A stretch of 64,000 nucleotides of DNA from Aselliscus stoliczkanus (lineage: Eukaryota; Chordata; Mammalia; Chiroptera; Hipposideridae), in contig CM066731.1 in assembly GCA_033961575.1 (NCBI GenBank), positions 85,953,501 through 86,017,500 of the forward strand. Direction: 5' to 3'. Below, piece by piece: positions 35,701 to 47,652 of the stretch. The notes below the pieces were generated by a model, which was given only the letters and a program-made list of their open reading frames with translations, was not told where the DNA came from and searched no databases. How positions within the stretch are numbered: the stretch's first letter is position 1; the number at the start of each line of letters is the position of its first letter. The position numbers and the translations under genes were made by a program.

Positions 35701-38326
35701 ATATTATTTTGTGGATGAAAGCATGTAAGAGGGTGTTTAAAAGAGTAATTTCTGATTCTTAGCATTTCATGTTTGGTTGTTTGCCAAAGATTAGTCACTG
35801 TGGTTCCTCCCTTTATTCTCTCACTTCCATCTCTCCAATAAAATGACAAATCAAAATCTTTCTGTCAGTGTTTTGACTGTGATGTAAGCTAATTAAAGAA
35901 GTATACTATAACTCATCATTACTCATCACTCCATAAAGAATAAAGGCTAAATTCCTTAGGTTAAAATTCTAGGCAAAGTATCCTAGTTAGGATTTATGTA
36001 TTAATCCACCTTTAAGGCAACTCTGCCTCAGTAAATCTCATCCACTTGCCAACACATGCATATATATTTTGGTCTGTATTTGTTTTACTTCATTCTACCT
36101 TGGAGACTCATTGGCACACAAAGCCAAAATATCTACCTTGAACAGAATGGTTATATAGGCTTCCTGGTGAAATAACATTTGTTTTCAAATGCTAATGTCA
36201 GATGACATTGTACATTTCATAATATTTTAAGACACACATAAATGCATATTTATTACTGGGGAAAATATGTTTACTTTTTAATGAAGAAAGTTTAAAGATG
36301 AAAGAAGTAACAAGCTATGGGGTATACATGCACACATGATAGTTATAAGTTAAGTCATTCATTTATAATTCTACTACACTCCTAATAGGCACCATGTCTA
36401 TGAGACAACATTTTCTAAGGCTTAGCCCTTGCTTTTGATGAATTCACAGTTTAAAATAAGAAAGATAAGGAAAAAGCTAATTAATTTACAACATACAGTA
36501 TTTCTTCAATACAGTGAGACACAAAGTGTTATTGGAATGTGAGTGAAAACATGAGGGTCAGAACAGGCTTCAGATGAGACATGATATTCCAGCTGAGCCT
36601 GCAAGTTCCAGTAGATTTTGCTAGGCATAGAAAGACAAAATAATAGCCCAAGAAGAAGAAATGACATGAGACAAGGCAGGCTTAGATGATCAGATGATAA
36701 AAACACGTGCATAGAAAAAACAGAAAGGAAAGGAAGAGAAATGAGACATGTTAAGTTAGAGACTGAGAGGGGCCAGACCATAGATATAAAAAAGAATATT
36801 GGAGAACTGGAGAAAAATGAAGGAAACATGCAGAGAGAGGAGGGAGATGCTTTCTAAATAATGTTCCTTTTATTGGTTTGAATGATAATTCTGAAAACCA
36901 GCTCCATCTAAAAAGTGACTAGGATAATGTTAGTCTTTGTGGTGGTACGAATATGGATAAAGTGCCTTGAAAAATTTTAACTGAGACCCTAGAATCTTTT
37001 ATTTCATTTTGATTGAATCTGAAAAATTATTTTCAATATCCTCTGTTCTAGTTGAGAAGCAGAAAGTTAAATAGGGCCTCAACAATTTCAATGATACTCT
37101 AATATTAACAGCTAAGGCAAAGGATGTCTTAAACTGAACCTCCAAACATGTTTCCTATATGGGTTTCCTGATTGTAATACAGTAAATATGTAATATACCC
37201 TCTGATAAGATTGCTTTTCATATTAGCCATTGGTGGGTGGTGGGTGGGTTTCCCAGTTTAATGCATATAATATGTTAATGTTATAACAGACAGTACAGAG
37301 ACTAATAGAAATAGAAAAGCAGATGTTTAGACAGATATGATTTGGGGGAAATTCCAAATTCAGTTTCCACCGATGGCTTGGTATTTTAACTCTTGAAGAG
37401 ATATATGAGGAGGAAGTCAATGAGCAGGGGGATTGTCTCAGTGCATACACATTTCTGGGTTTATAAATGGAGAACTGGATAAGTAAAGATGAAAAGAGAT
37501 GATGACTTGAACTAACTTTTGAAACCGTGTCCCTGAAAAGAATTTTCTGGTAATTTAAACATAGTAAGAAGGAGAAGGAGGAGGATGAGAGAGAGGAGGG
37601 CAAAGAAGAGGAGAATGAGCATTGAGGAAATATATCCACAAATTTATTTCCTCAAAATTATTTAGGCTACATAGGCTGCAAGTCAGCTGTCCAGAAATCC
37701 CTCATCACACAGCTCACACCATTGGATGTCTCATAATAGCATTTATTCTACCAATTGAAGACGTTCAAGATTCCTATGAATCCCATCATCATAGCGATTA
37801 AGTCTCCTTGCCCCAGGCTTAGTGATTGCCTTCCTCACAAAGACTGTATCAACTAAACTTCTCATGTCACTTATTCCTGTTCCCATCAGTCATCCCAAGA
37901 TTGTAACTTTTGCCGCTATTGTTGCTCCACCTTGCCATCTTCCCTATAATAATGCCCAGTACTCCCTGGTCTTCATTAACTCAACTTTCCATACTCTTTC
38001 ACTCTCCGTTTGAAAACAGGCACTCCAAAACCAACTCCTCCGTATTCTGGTTCTTCTCTGAAGGTGTTCATTCCCCCTTTGCCCTAAATGAACTCTGGTC
38101 TCCCTTGAAGACATCATTACCCAGTAGCCCTTTCTAGAGACTCCTCCTTATGTCTCACACTTTAAGATGCTCATTGCCTCCTATTGTCCCTTTAGAACAC
38201 AACTTTTCCATCCCATTGTAAAAAAATGTCTCTGCTCTTCAATGTAGAGAAGTGATATTCTAAAACACTGGTACTAATGGGTGGGCATAACATGGGAAAA
38301 AAAAAAAAGAGTTCCATGGTCTAGGG
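32791..38326. other. Intronic DNA, mostly unassigned
   Basis: The largest block with few nameable repeats. A MIR-like segment lies at about 34005-34135 (ctctgatacttagtgtcctc), and 36490-36830 may be an old LINE fragment. 35560-35670 contains an aataaactctgctgcaatga phrase that might be an LTR end, unproven. Confidence 0.4.
34005..34135 (+). mobile_element. MIR fragment
   Basis: The text ctgggcaattgttactttat, ctctctgatacttagtgtcc then tcatttataaagtggtattg follows MIR. Confidence 0.65.
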
Positions 38327-38705
38327 CAGAGATCAACAAATTACGATGCATGCGCAAAATCTAGCCTGCCCCTCTTTGTTAGGCCCATGAGCTAAGAATG
38401 GTTTTTGCAGACCAATATTTGTAATCAATTTGATGAGAGAAACACTTACTTGGAAACTCAATTAAGTAAAAAGTTTTCCCACAAAAACAATTTCATTCTT
38501 CACATTAGTAGACATGTATGATAAAACATCGTGCTTAATTATTATTTTACTTTGAATTATTTCAATAAAATTTTGTGGCAATTTGTTTTCTGTCATGTTA
38601 CTTAAGTACCTACAAAATACCCTCATTTTTCCTCTTGTCCTGCAAAACCAAAAATATTTACTATTTGGCCCTTTAAAGGAAAAGTTTACTCACTGGGTCT
38701 GGGGA
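38327..38705 (-). mobile_element. Non-autonomous hAT-like DNA element
   Basis: Ends resemble an inverted repeat pair: cagagatcaacaaattacga at left, and at right tttggccctttaaaggaaaa followed by gtttactcactgggtct. The mid-part is diverged. Family and strand are uncertain. Confidence 0.5.
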
Positions 38706-40558
38706 AAAACAACTAAGAAACATTGAGTTAAACAAAGCTAGACAGTTTCTTCTTCTTTTTTTTAAATTCAAGATTCCTCAAAGCTTTTGCTAATTTCATT
38801 ATGAATCATTGAGATTCATGGAATTATATTGTATTTCCTAAATGCATCTGACCATGCCATTTTTTAAAATGAGATCATCTTGCAGTCCAAGTATTCTAAG
38901 GCAAACTTTAAAAAATAAATTGGTATATGGGTCATTATTTGCATTCTTAAGGACCAATTATTTTCACAGCTTTCAAATTGTGTAATATTTCCTTAAGATG
39001 TGGGTCAACTCAATATCAACAAGGTTCAATAGCAGTAACAAAACCCATCTTATAGAAATAAAATATTAAGGATGGACTGAAATGAATATGATCAATTTAG
39101 AACAACTTTTCATATTTTCCTTAAAAACAGGAGTGAGCATCTCCCAAACCAACTGATTGATATTTACACATTATCTTTACCTTAAGTGTATGTCTACTCA
39201 AACACATGATAACTAATAGGGAAACCTTCTTCCCAGGTTAGCTTCTTCACTTGTCAGCTTTTCATTATTTTTCCCCTTGGATCCACCATTTTCTTCTTTC
39301 TTTCAAGTCACACATGAGTAGTTAACGCTGATCCGTCTTGTAATCTAGGCTTTCTCACATGACCATGTTTTAATTAAACTCCACAAAAAATAATCCATGT
39401 ATATACTATTTACAAACTATGCAGCTTTTCTCTTCATACCCACAAGTGTAATGTGTTTGCATTTCAAATCTTTATTAGAGGGACAGTAGCTTCAGTGCAC
39501 TCCATCCCATTCAGTCTTCCCTGCTGGGATAAGTCCATTGTACATCCTGGAATATTCTTAAACTCCATTTGAGATGTATGAGAATCCAGAGTGGCTCTCA
39601 ATTTACAATCCCATCAAATATATAGCCACCATAGTATTCCAAGCCAACCAAGCAAACCCTATTCTATCCCAGCATGGATTTAACTTTTTCTCTTCTAGAT
39701 TATCTGATACAACAAGCCAAACACCTAGAGCAAATGCTGTATCACATCTTGCCCAAACTTCTTGGCAAATAACTTCTTTTGTAGTCTTTTTATTTTTTGT
39801 GAATAGATGCTCATCACTTACAAACCCCAATTTAAGAAACCATGATTCTAAGAAAACAAACACACTATTTTCCCCCCTTAATAAGATATACATCCAATCA
39901 GTTTTATCTTCATATTATTATGCTGTATCCATTGCAGTTTTGTCCAAAGTATTTCTTGACTAGATTTTAAAATATCTTAGCAGTTCTTCAGTTTCACTCC
40001 AACTGAATTCTCTAGAGTGACTAACACATAGCACATTCTAAAAACAAACTTCTTATTCTTTAAAAACTCTAGTGCCTATCTTTTTACAGGAAATATTTTC
40101 CACACTTTACTAAGTTCTTGATGGTCATGACCTTTGGCAGTAATACATGCTACCAGGAAAACAGAATTACTTAATAAATATTTTATTAATCAAATGATTA
40201 AAATTGGATTAGCTACCAAGAGAATACATCTTAGGTTTTAAAATAAGACCAAAATGAACCAAAATCTCAAAAGTTTACAATGCTCTAGAAAAAAGTTAAA
40301 ATGATTATATATCATTTACCATTTAGGATGGATGGACTTTCAGAACCACTTGTTTCAACTTTTCAAATACATTAGGCACAAAAAATGTTTAAAAAAATGA
40401 ACATTGTTTATGAATGCATGTTTGACTGATGGAAATAAACTACCACATATACTTAAATTCTAAAGTTATTTAACAGATAATTTGATTTATAAAAGCCAAC
40501 TAACATATATATGTGATAGGTAACTAAATAGGTAAGTAGAAATACAGAGATAGATAGG

Positions 40559-40560
<2 letters not shown>
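38706..40560. other. Intronic DNA, nothing assigned
   Basis: AT-rich sequence. The 129-codon plus frame at 39574-39963 overlaps a 96-codon minus frame and resembles no protein I know. Confidence 0.45.

Positions 40561-40593
<33 letters not shown>
40561..40593. repeat. (CA)n microsatellite
   Basis: About 16 CA units directly abutting the left inverted repeat of a TcMar element. Confidence 0.95.
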
Positions 40594-40595
<2 letters not shown>

Positions 40596-40715
40596 GTGCC
40601 AAACAAATGTATACATTTTAAAAAAGGAAAAAACTGCATTAAAATTGTAATACTCAATATATATTGATAACAAAAGATAAATAAAAGTCATTCATATGCA
40701 TGCTTTTGGCACCCC
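40594..40715. mobile_element. Short non-autonomous TcMar element
   Basis: 122 bp from gggtgccaaacaaatgtata to gcttttggcacccc. It is the same family as 8554-8757 but more deeply deleted, and has the gtaatactcaatatatattg block in its middle. Confidence 0.82.
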
Positions 40716-41477
40716 GGTATGTATATGCTAATACATTTTATCTTTCCATTTCTTTATGCATTTATTTTCCTGATTCTCAAAGAACACAGAATAGTATCAT
40801 TAAAAACTTAATATGAAAATTCAAGCATCTGTATGTTAGGTTCAAACTTGGCTGAGCTTATTCATACAACTAGTTATACCTCTTCTCTGACTCAGGGTTT
40901 CTCCCTCACCTGCTGGTAGTCAAGGTCACCCAACAAGCTCTTCCTCTTGCTCCTACACATCAACCTCTGCCTCAAACATAGTTGCCCATAGGGTAGAACC
41001 CTAAACGAAAGAAAACAAACAAACTGGAGGACTTGCACCTGACTGCACACTTTACTATTAATTTTTATTCCCTTCCAAAAGCTGCCTGGCTTTCTTCAGG
41101 TTTCAGAATCTTGGGGAAGTCTTTTTTTTTTTTTTTCTTTTTAAATGTTTTGTCCAGAACTTATAGCTAAATTCATAGAAAGACTGCTTTATCAGCAGCT
41201 CACTCCTCCGTATCAGATTTGAGGAACCATTTATTCAACTTTAGTCAAAGCTCTTTTATTGTAATTTACTCTGAAAGTGGAAGCTATTATCCAGTATAAA
41301 ATTTATCATATTCCCATGTAATATTTTGCAAACTGAATTTCTTGATATCAAGTAAAGGACATAATTTCAAAGAGTAAGAGTGGTTTAAATTACAGGACAA
41401 TTCTATTTCTAAGAATCTATTTGAAGAGCTGATAAATCGGTAGATATATGTCCTTATGCTTCTGGGGATAGAATCGG
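40716..41477. other. Intronic DNA, nothing assigned
   Basis: No repeat recognised apart from a T-run near 41124. Confidence 0.45.
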
Positions 41478-41479
41478 AT

Positions 41480-41511
<32 letters not shown>

Positions 41512-41645
41512 TAGCTGAGCCATCCTGCTACCTGTTGGCAGCTCAGCAGCTGCTCAGCTCGGGCTGGGCATCGAACTGCTGTTGCTCAGAGCTCAGCTCG
41601 CACTCTTGAGCGAGCTCTTAACCAACTGAGCCATTCCACCGGCCC
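41478..41645 (-). mobile_element. VES-like SINE, minus orientation
   Basis: Reads in reverse as gggccggtggaatggctcag then ttggttaagagctc, a bat-type tRNA SINE head, with a (TTTTG)n tail on the left. The duplication gaatcgg is at 41471-41477 and 41646-41652. It lacks the long tail of the 12236 copy. Confidence 0.82.
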
Positions 41646-42084
41646 GAATCGGGCTTTTTTTTAAGAGACATAAAATCAGTTAGAAAACAATACAATTAGT
41701 AGATGGCTGAAGTTTTCCAAGGAAAAGTTCTTTTGGGAGACAGTGGATTTGGATAACATAAAGAGAAGTCAAAGAAATGAGTGAACAGCCAAAGCTGGCT
41801 GTGTCCTACTTTAGTTCTAGTAATTATTAGGATAATTTTGATGGGTAAAGGTTTGGGTACCAATTTGTTATATAATATCTTCATTCTACTTTTGATGTTA
41901 GATCACAAACTAAATATTGAACAACTCATTTAATATTTATTTGAAATATCAGCAACTTTCTTCTAATAAGTAAAATTGAAGATCCAAGACATGGATGATT
42001 TTTATTCAGCTTTAAATATATGTATAATTTATAGGTCCGTGGTTCTCAAAATGTAATTCCTCTTGTACAATTAAAACAATATAA

Positions 42085-42175
42085 CAGCATAATGTATTAC
42101 AGAATTGTACACCTGAAACCTATGTAACTTTACTAACAATTGTCACCCCAATAAACTTTAATTACAAAAACAAGA
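42085..42175 (+). mobile_element. L1 3' terminus, severely 5'-truncated
   Basis: attgtacacctgaaacctat, then actttactaacaattgtcac and cccaataaactttaatt, followed by A-rich sequence: the last about 90 bp of an L1. Confidence 0.78.
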
Positions 42176-42312
42176 CTAAATTACCTATTATACTACTACT
42201 CTAAAATAGTAATTATTTTTACTTTAATATATTCTCTTGCCATTTTTTCCCTGATTCCATCTTATATTTTTAGCACAGGTAAAATCTCATGCCACTTTAC
42301 ATGATCATTGCT

Positions 42313-42385
42313 GAGAAAATATATATAAAAACTTGTCACCTTTCCCTTCAGAGAAAATATATATAAAAACTTGTCACCTTTCCCT
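42313..42385. repeat. Tandem duplication, 38-bp period
   Basis: The unit from gagaaaatatatataaaaac to cacctttccct at 42313-42347 recurs identically at 42351-42385. Confidence 0.95.
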
Positions 42386-42889
42386 CTATTTTGGAAAGTC
42401 CTGATGTGCTTTACTGATGTGCCACATGCTGTGTTAAAAGTAATAAATTTTGTGTTTTAAACTTTGTTTTGTTATTCTTAATAACTTATATATGTATATA
42501 TATTAAATTGTAAGATATGTTCATAAAAATATTAAATTATACATAATATGAAAAATCTCTCCAAAACCCCAGTTCCCTCCCAGGAAACAACTACTTGTGA
42601 ATTTTTGAAATATTTAAATATATAAATATATATATATATATCATATATGAGTATACACACATACATTTATAATATGTTATATATATAATACATTGTTATT
42701 ATTTTGCTTATTACAATAATAAGATCATACTAATTTATCACTTGGACTTCTATTACTGGATGGCATTGCATATCTGCACATATAGAAGAATCATATTAAT
42801 TTTGATTGCTTCTCATATTTTATTATTTTATGCATCCTGATTTATTTTCCTGGTCTCATAATAATGATTTATTTTGTTCTTTTTTTTAT

Positions 42890-43470
42890 TTATTTCTAGT
42901 CTTTTATTTTGTTCTTTAAGTTTCAAATAATGTTCCAATATATGTAATTTTTAAATGTCTTTAGGCATATCTGGAGGATAAATTTTACATTTGAAATTGC
43001 TAGATATATAATACTGTATTTTTTATTGGATATATTCTTAATCCAATAAAAGTATGTGTGTGTGTAGTTTATGTTTGTTTTTCATTTCTATTTTAATTTA
43101 TTTGTGATCCAAGAACACACTTTATATGATTCCCATTCTTTTATACTTATTGAGACTTGTTTTATGACCCAGTGTGTGCACTTAAAAGTGCCATCTATTC
43201 TGTAATTATTGGGGATAATGTTCTGTAAATGTCAATTATGTCATGTTGATTGATGGTGTTGATCAAATCTTTTATATCCTTACTGATTTTCTATAGACTT
43301 AGTCTATCTTTTACTATAAAACAAGTGTTGAAATTATCAAGTAAAATTGTCAATTTGTCTATTTCTTTGTCCCCCAAATCATTTAAAATATATACTTGCT
43401 TTCCATCTTTCCTGGCCCTGGGGAATTATTACTTTATGTTCCTTAGAGATTACAGTGTCAGCTGTGATTG
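42890..43470 (-). mobile_element. Old L1 ORF2 fragment (endonuclease region)
   Basis: Reverse of the L1 endonuclease region: ttgagacttgttttatgacc, the tcttttatatccttactgat block and caatttgtctatttcttt. Heavily mutated with no open frame. Confidence 0.65.
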
Positions 43471-44329
43471 ATTAATAGTATCATATAAGAGAGTTTCACT
43501 TTTTCAATTTCTTCGCTGTTCTTAAGGAGGAGAGTGAGGAGAGTTCTCCTCTAATGCACCATCTAAAGGATGGCAAGTTATTTGTGTGACATGAAGAATC
43601 TTGACATTAATGCAGACTACAGCTCCCCTCAGGAAGTTCTCTCCTTGCCATTTAATAAAATGCAGTAAATCGCTGCAATAAAAAACTGTTTCCTAATTGG
43701 AATTTTTTTACCTCATGGATGGTTCACATCTTCCAATAAACAATATCATAATCTCATTTTTAAGGTGTTGTTTTTTCCTAATCTGCTGATGAAATATGAA
43801 TGGACATCACTCTAGGATAACCCTGTATAGTGAAAAGTAAGAATAAGTAGTATGCAAAAGTTTAGATGCAATAGACGATAGAGTTAAATTTAGGAACTTT
43901 CAGTAATTATCATCTACATTCTTATTCCATCCAACTGGTTGGATAGCAGGAACTGTCCAGTGTTCAAAGTGTTCAAAGTGTTCAAAATGTTATAATTCAT
44001 GCAGCATGAGAGAAGAAGGGCCATAAAAATTGATATTGATATTGGAAAACAAACAGGGAAACAAAGATGATTGTTGCATTTACCTCAAAATTGTTTAAAT
44101 ATAAATTAAGGAAAATACATGAGTTGTTATTAGAACTAGGAAAGGGTGGCCATTCTTTCTAGTAAAATAGCTGACAGTTTATATTTCTGGTTTATTTGAT
44201 TCCCTTTATCTTTTCATGTTTCATATCTAAGTTATAGTTCTGTTATTAAAAATATAAACAAAAGAATCAAAGCCTCTGAGTCCATGTAAGTCTATTCTAT
44301 TTCTTTTTGTATCAAAAACTTCCCTATTA

Positions 44330-44640
44330 GGGTCCAGAGGGATGCCTTTAAATAAAAGTCCAAACCTTGCCCTGATAGGTAACTTCAAAACTCAGCTTGC
44401 AGGTTCCTTCCTCCAGGAAACTGCTCTACCACTTCCAAGAGGGCGCCCCCAGCAAGGTGAGGTCCCTGTTAGGATGTTTGGGGTGTTTTAAGAGGTGGGT
44501 ACCCTCACCTTTAACTATTTTCTGTGAGTTCCTGGAATACAGAGATTGTACCTTTCATCTCCCTAATGAGTAACATGTTCATACCATAGTTAGAACCTGT
44601 ATAAAATTTTATAATTCCTGTTGGATAAATGAATTGAAAC
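44330..44640 (+). mobile_element. Probable L2 3' fragment
   Basis: The order caggttccttcctccaggaa, gagttcctggaatacagaga and tgttggataaatgaattg fits the L2 3' end. Confidence 0.5.
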
Positions 44641-44706
44641 ACTTTACACTTGAAGCCTATGTAATTTTACTAACCATTATCACACCAATAAATTTTAATT
44701 TAGAAA
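44641..44706 (+). mobile_element. L1 3' terminus, severely 5'-truncated
   Basis: The text acttgaagcctatgtaattt, then actaaccattatcacaccaa and taaattttaattt, is the same L1 end as at 42085. Confidence 0.75.
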
Positions 44707-44827
44707 AATATGGATAAAGACGACCTCCTATCTCCAAAAAAGATAAGTAAACTTCAGATGCTCCATCATTAATATTGATACTATTTATGACAAAGTATTG
44801 ATTTCCATTTGGTGATTCTTCTTTTCT

Positions 44828-45195
44828 CTTTTATTTTTTTTTGTTAAATTTATTGAGGTGACATTGGTTAGTAAAATTATACAGCTTTCAAGTGTACAAT
44901 TCTATAATATATCACCTGTATATCACATTGTGTGCTCACCACCCAGAGTCAGTTCTCCTTCTGTCACAATATATGTGATCCCCTTTACCCTCATCTACCA
45001 CCCACTCCTCCCCTACCCTATGGTAACCACTAAACTGTTGTCTGTGTCTAGAGGTTTTGTTTGTTTGTCTTGTTTGTTTGTTGCTTTCAGTTTTATATCC
45101 CACATATGAATGAAGTCATATGGTTCTTGACTTTTTCTGTCTGACTTATTTCACTTAGCATGACGATCTCAAGATCCGTCCATGGGTTTTCTAAA
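44828..45195 (-). mobile_element. L1 3' end fragment
   Basis: Reverse of the same L1 end: aaatttattgaggtgacatt, ggttagtaaaattatacagc, then the reversed tatgacttcattcatatgtg and cttagcatgacgatctcaag blocks. Confidence 0.85.
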
Positions 45196-46954
45196 TGTTG
45201 AATAAAACATTACAAACACAGCATAGATAAAAGGCATTCTCAAATAGCATACAGTGAATTGGTGGTTTTCTTTCTTTTTTTTCTCCCCTTTGGATATAAG
45301 CCTGGCAATATTTCTACTCACTCTCTAACTCTCTAGGGCTTCTTGCCTGACCTAGAAACTGTCAACACCTTCCATTTCCACATGCTGGCACAAGTTACAA
45401 CATCTTCCCTGCACAGCTTCTCATTTATTATTTTCTATGGAAAACTCATGCTCACTACCTCCATAGCTCAGTACACAGTTGTATATGCTAGCAGGGTAAC
45501 AGAATTTGAGCTCCTGACTTTTGAAAGTTTATGGCTCAAGGCAGTCAGTAAGGTCAAGTTAACACATACTTAGAAAGTGACTTCTAATAAAGCCAAGTAC
45601 AAACACTTTAAAAGCAATATGAGTATCGTTGACAGTATGCAATTTGCTCAGTGTTCTCTTTATTTGAAATATGCAACACATAACTCGAGAGAAAAAACTA
45701 ATGTGTATTTATGAAGACACAGAATTTCTTTTTATATTTCTTTTAGAAACCTTTGAATTTGAAAAGTCAAATATGCTATTTAAATAATTAAGAGGTTTAT
45801 GGGAGTGCTTGCTTAGTAAGTGAGTGATTTTCAGCAATGAAAAATAATTTTCCTTTAAATTGTATGCTGTAATTGCATATGCTTTTTCCTTTTCTAAACA
45901 TACATATATATTGTTATAGTATTTTATTTATATGAAAATATATTTACTCTAATATTCATATATATACATAGTATGTTAATATAATATATACCTGAGTACA
46001 TTGCAAATTTATCAATCAAGATAGTTGAGATGTTTTAAGGGTATTTTTGCTGTCATTTTTGTTAAACCCAAACATAATTATCCTTTTAAGGTTCATCACA
46101 TATTTCTGCTCTAAATATTGAGTAAAAAAATTATAGGAGCTTCTTGATATTGGTTTTCTTGATGTCAAATTTGAAGTGAGCCCTATTAAACCTCAGATTG
46201 CCTAGTACTAGAATGTAGTAAGAGAGACTGCTTTTATTTCCTGGAATTAAAAATACAAACATTAGATTTTGTTACAGATACCATGAAAAGGTAAACTGTT
46301 TTCAATTATCTCCAATAATCATGATGAGTGAGGTAAAAAAAAAAAAATGGTCCAAATTCATTTATATAGGAAATAGTCATTATGACAAATGCTTGAGATG
46401 CTAATAGTGTAAATTTTCTGGCTTCACTCCCTAGTAGTTTTCCTGCACAAATGTACTAGCTAGGAATGAATGTCACACATACTCCAGCGAAAGTTGACTA
46501 TTAACTAACTGGCTTCTTTACTTCTATGACACCCCTGGTATGCTAAGTCCAAGACTTGCAACCCCAAATATACTTGACACCAGCAACAGGATGTGCTTGT
46601 GTGACAGAGAGACTGTGTGTATACGTGTGTGTTTCAGAGTGTATAGTACGTACGAGTGTATACATATGTATTTCTCATATTGGCATATTTTATCATATAC
46701 TTCTTGACTATATCTTAATGATAACTAAATAATTACTTTTATACTAGAAACATGAATACTTAATGGGGTGCAAAGCAAAATTATATTGGTTTTTAGTAAA
46801 AATAATGAAATTTAAATGACATGTTTGAAAAAGTCTGCCTTAAACCAAAAAGGACTAGTTGTACTGGAAAAGTCAATGAAATAGCTCAAAATTTCTATTA
46901 ATGTAAACATAAATTAATTACATCAAGAAAATTCAAAATATCCTAGAGACACTA
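45196..46954. other. AT-rich intronic DNA
   Basis: Nothing assigned, apart from short TA and GT-rich stretches at 45960 and 46610. Confidence 0.45.
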
Positions 46955-47650
46955 GGAGTTCTGACAAGTAGGTTCGCGAACTCATCCTAGAAAAAGTGCT
47001 ACATACCTCATTGCTGAGTATCACTATGGTCACCTTCGATGTACTCCCCTTGGGAAGCTATGCACTGATGCTAGTGCCTAGTTCACCCTTCCAAGCAATT
47101 TTGGAACTCTTTTCCCGGAATGACCATCAGAGCTGTCATCATACTACCCTTGATGTCCTGAATGTCATCAAAATATCTTCCTTTCAATATTTTCTTTATC
47201 TTCAGGTAAAGAAAATAGTAATTGGGGGCCAGGTCAGGTGAGTAGGGAGCGTGTTCCAATACAGTTATTTGTTTACTGGCTAAAAACTCCCTCACAGACA
47301 GTGCCATGTGAGCTGGTGCGTTGTCGTGATGCAACAGCCATGAATGGCTGGCAAAAGTTCAGGTAGTCTAGGGCTGGCCGAGTGGTGCGGTGGTTAAGCG
47401 CTGGCTTCTGAAGCCAACGGCCCCGGTTCGGTCCCACATATGAGGGCCAGTGACACTGCCCTCAAAAAAAAAAAAAAAAAAAAGTTCAGGTAGTCTAACT
47501 TTTTCACACAGCCTTTTCACACTTGCAAATAGTAAACTTGGTTAACTGTTTGTCCAGTTGGTACAAATTCATAATGAATAAACCCTCAGATATCAAAAAT
47601 GGTTAGAAACATCATTGCAACAAGTACATGAACTTAACTGTCAAACCTCA
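46955..47650 (-). mobile_element. Internally deleted mariner element, copy 2
   Basis: TA flanks both ends (46953-46954, 47651-47652). Read in reverse it has the same 5' end, the same jump into mid-transposase, then HHDNAPAH and YSPDLAPNYYFLYLKIK. The second catalytic Asp region, PNDFF in copy 1, is PNYYF here, so the Asp is lost. Removing the inserted SINE and one duplication leaves 569 bp against 568 bp in copy 1. Only the C-terminal half of the transposase is present. Confidence 0.93.
47371..47480 (+). mobile_element. Short tRNA-derived SINE inside the mariner
   Basis: Head-only copy with poly-A tail, flanked by a perfect 17-bp duplication aaagttcaggtagtcta at 47354-47370 and 47481-47497. 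It is younger than the mariner insertion. Confidence 0.96.
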
Positions 47651-47652
47651 TA

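Noticed and set aside
39574..39963. 129-codon plus-strand open frame
   Set aside because: Composition is that of translated AT-rich DNA, an antisense frame overlaps it, and no similarity is recognised.
44430..44465. Possible CTCF site (ccaagagggcgcccccag)
   Set aside because: Similar to the core motif but one base short in both orientations; not convincing without binding data.
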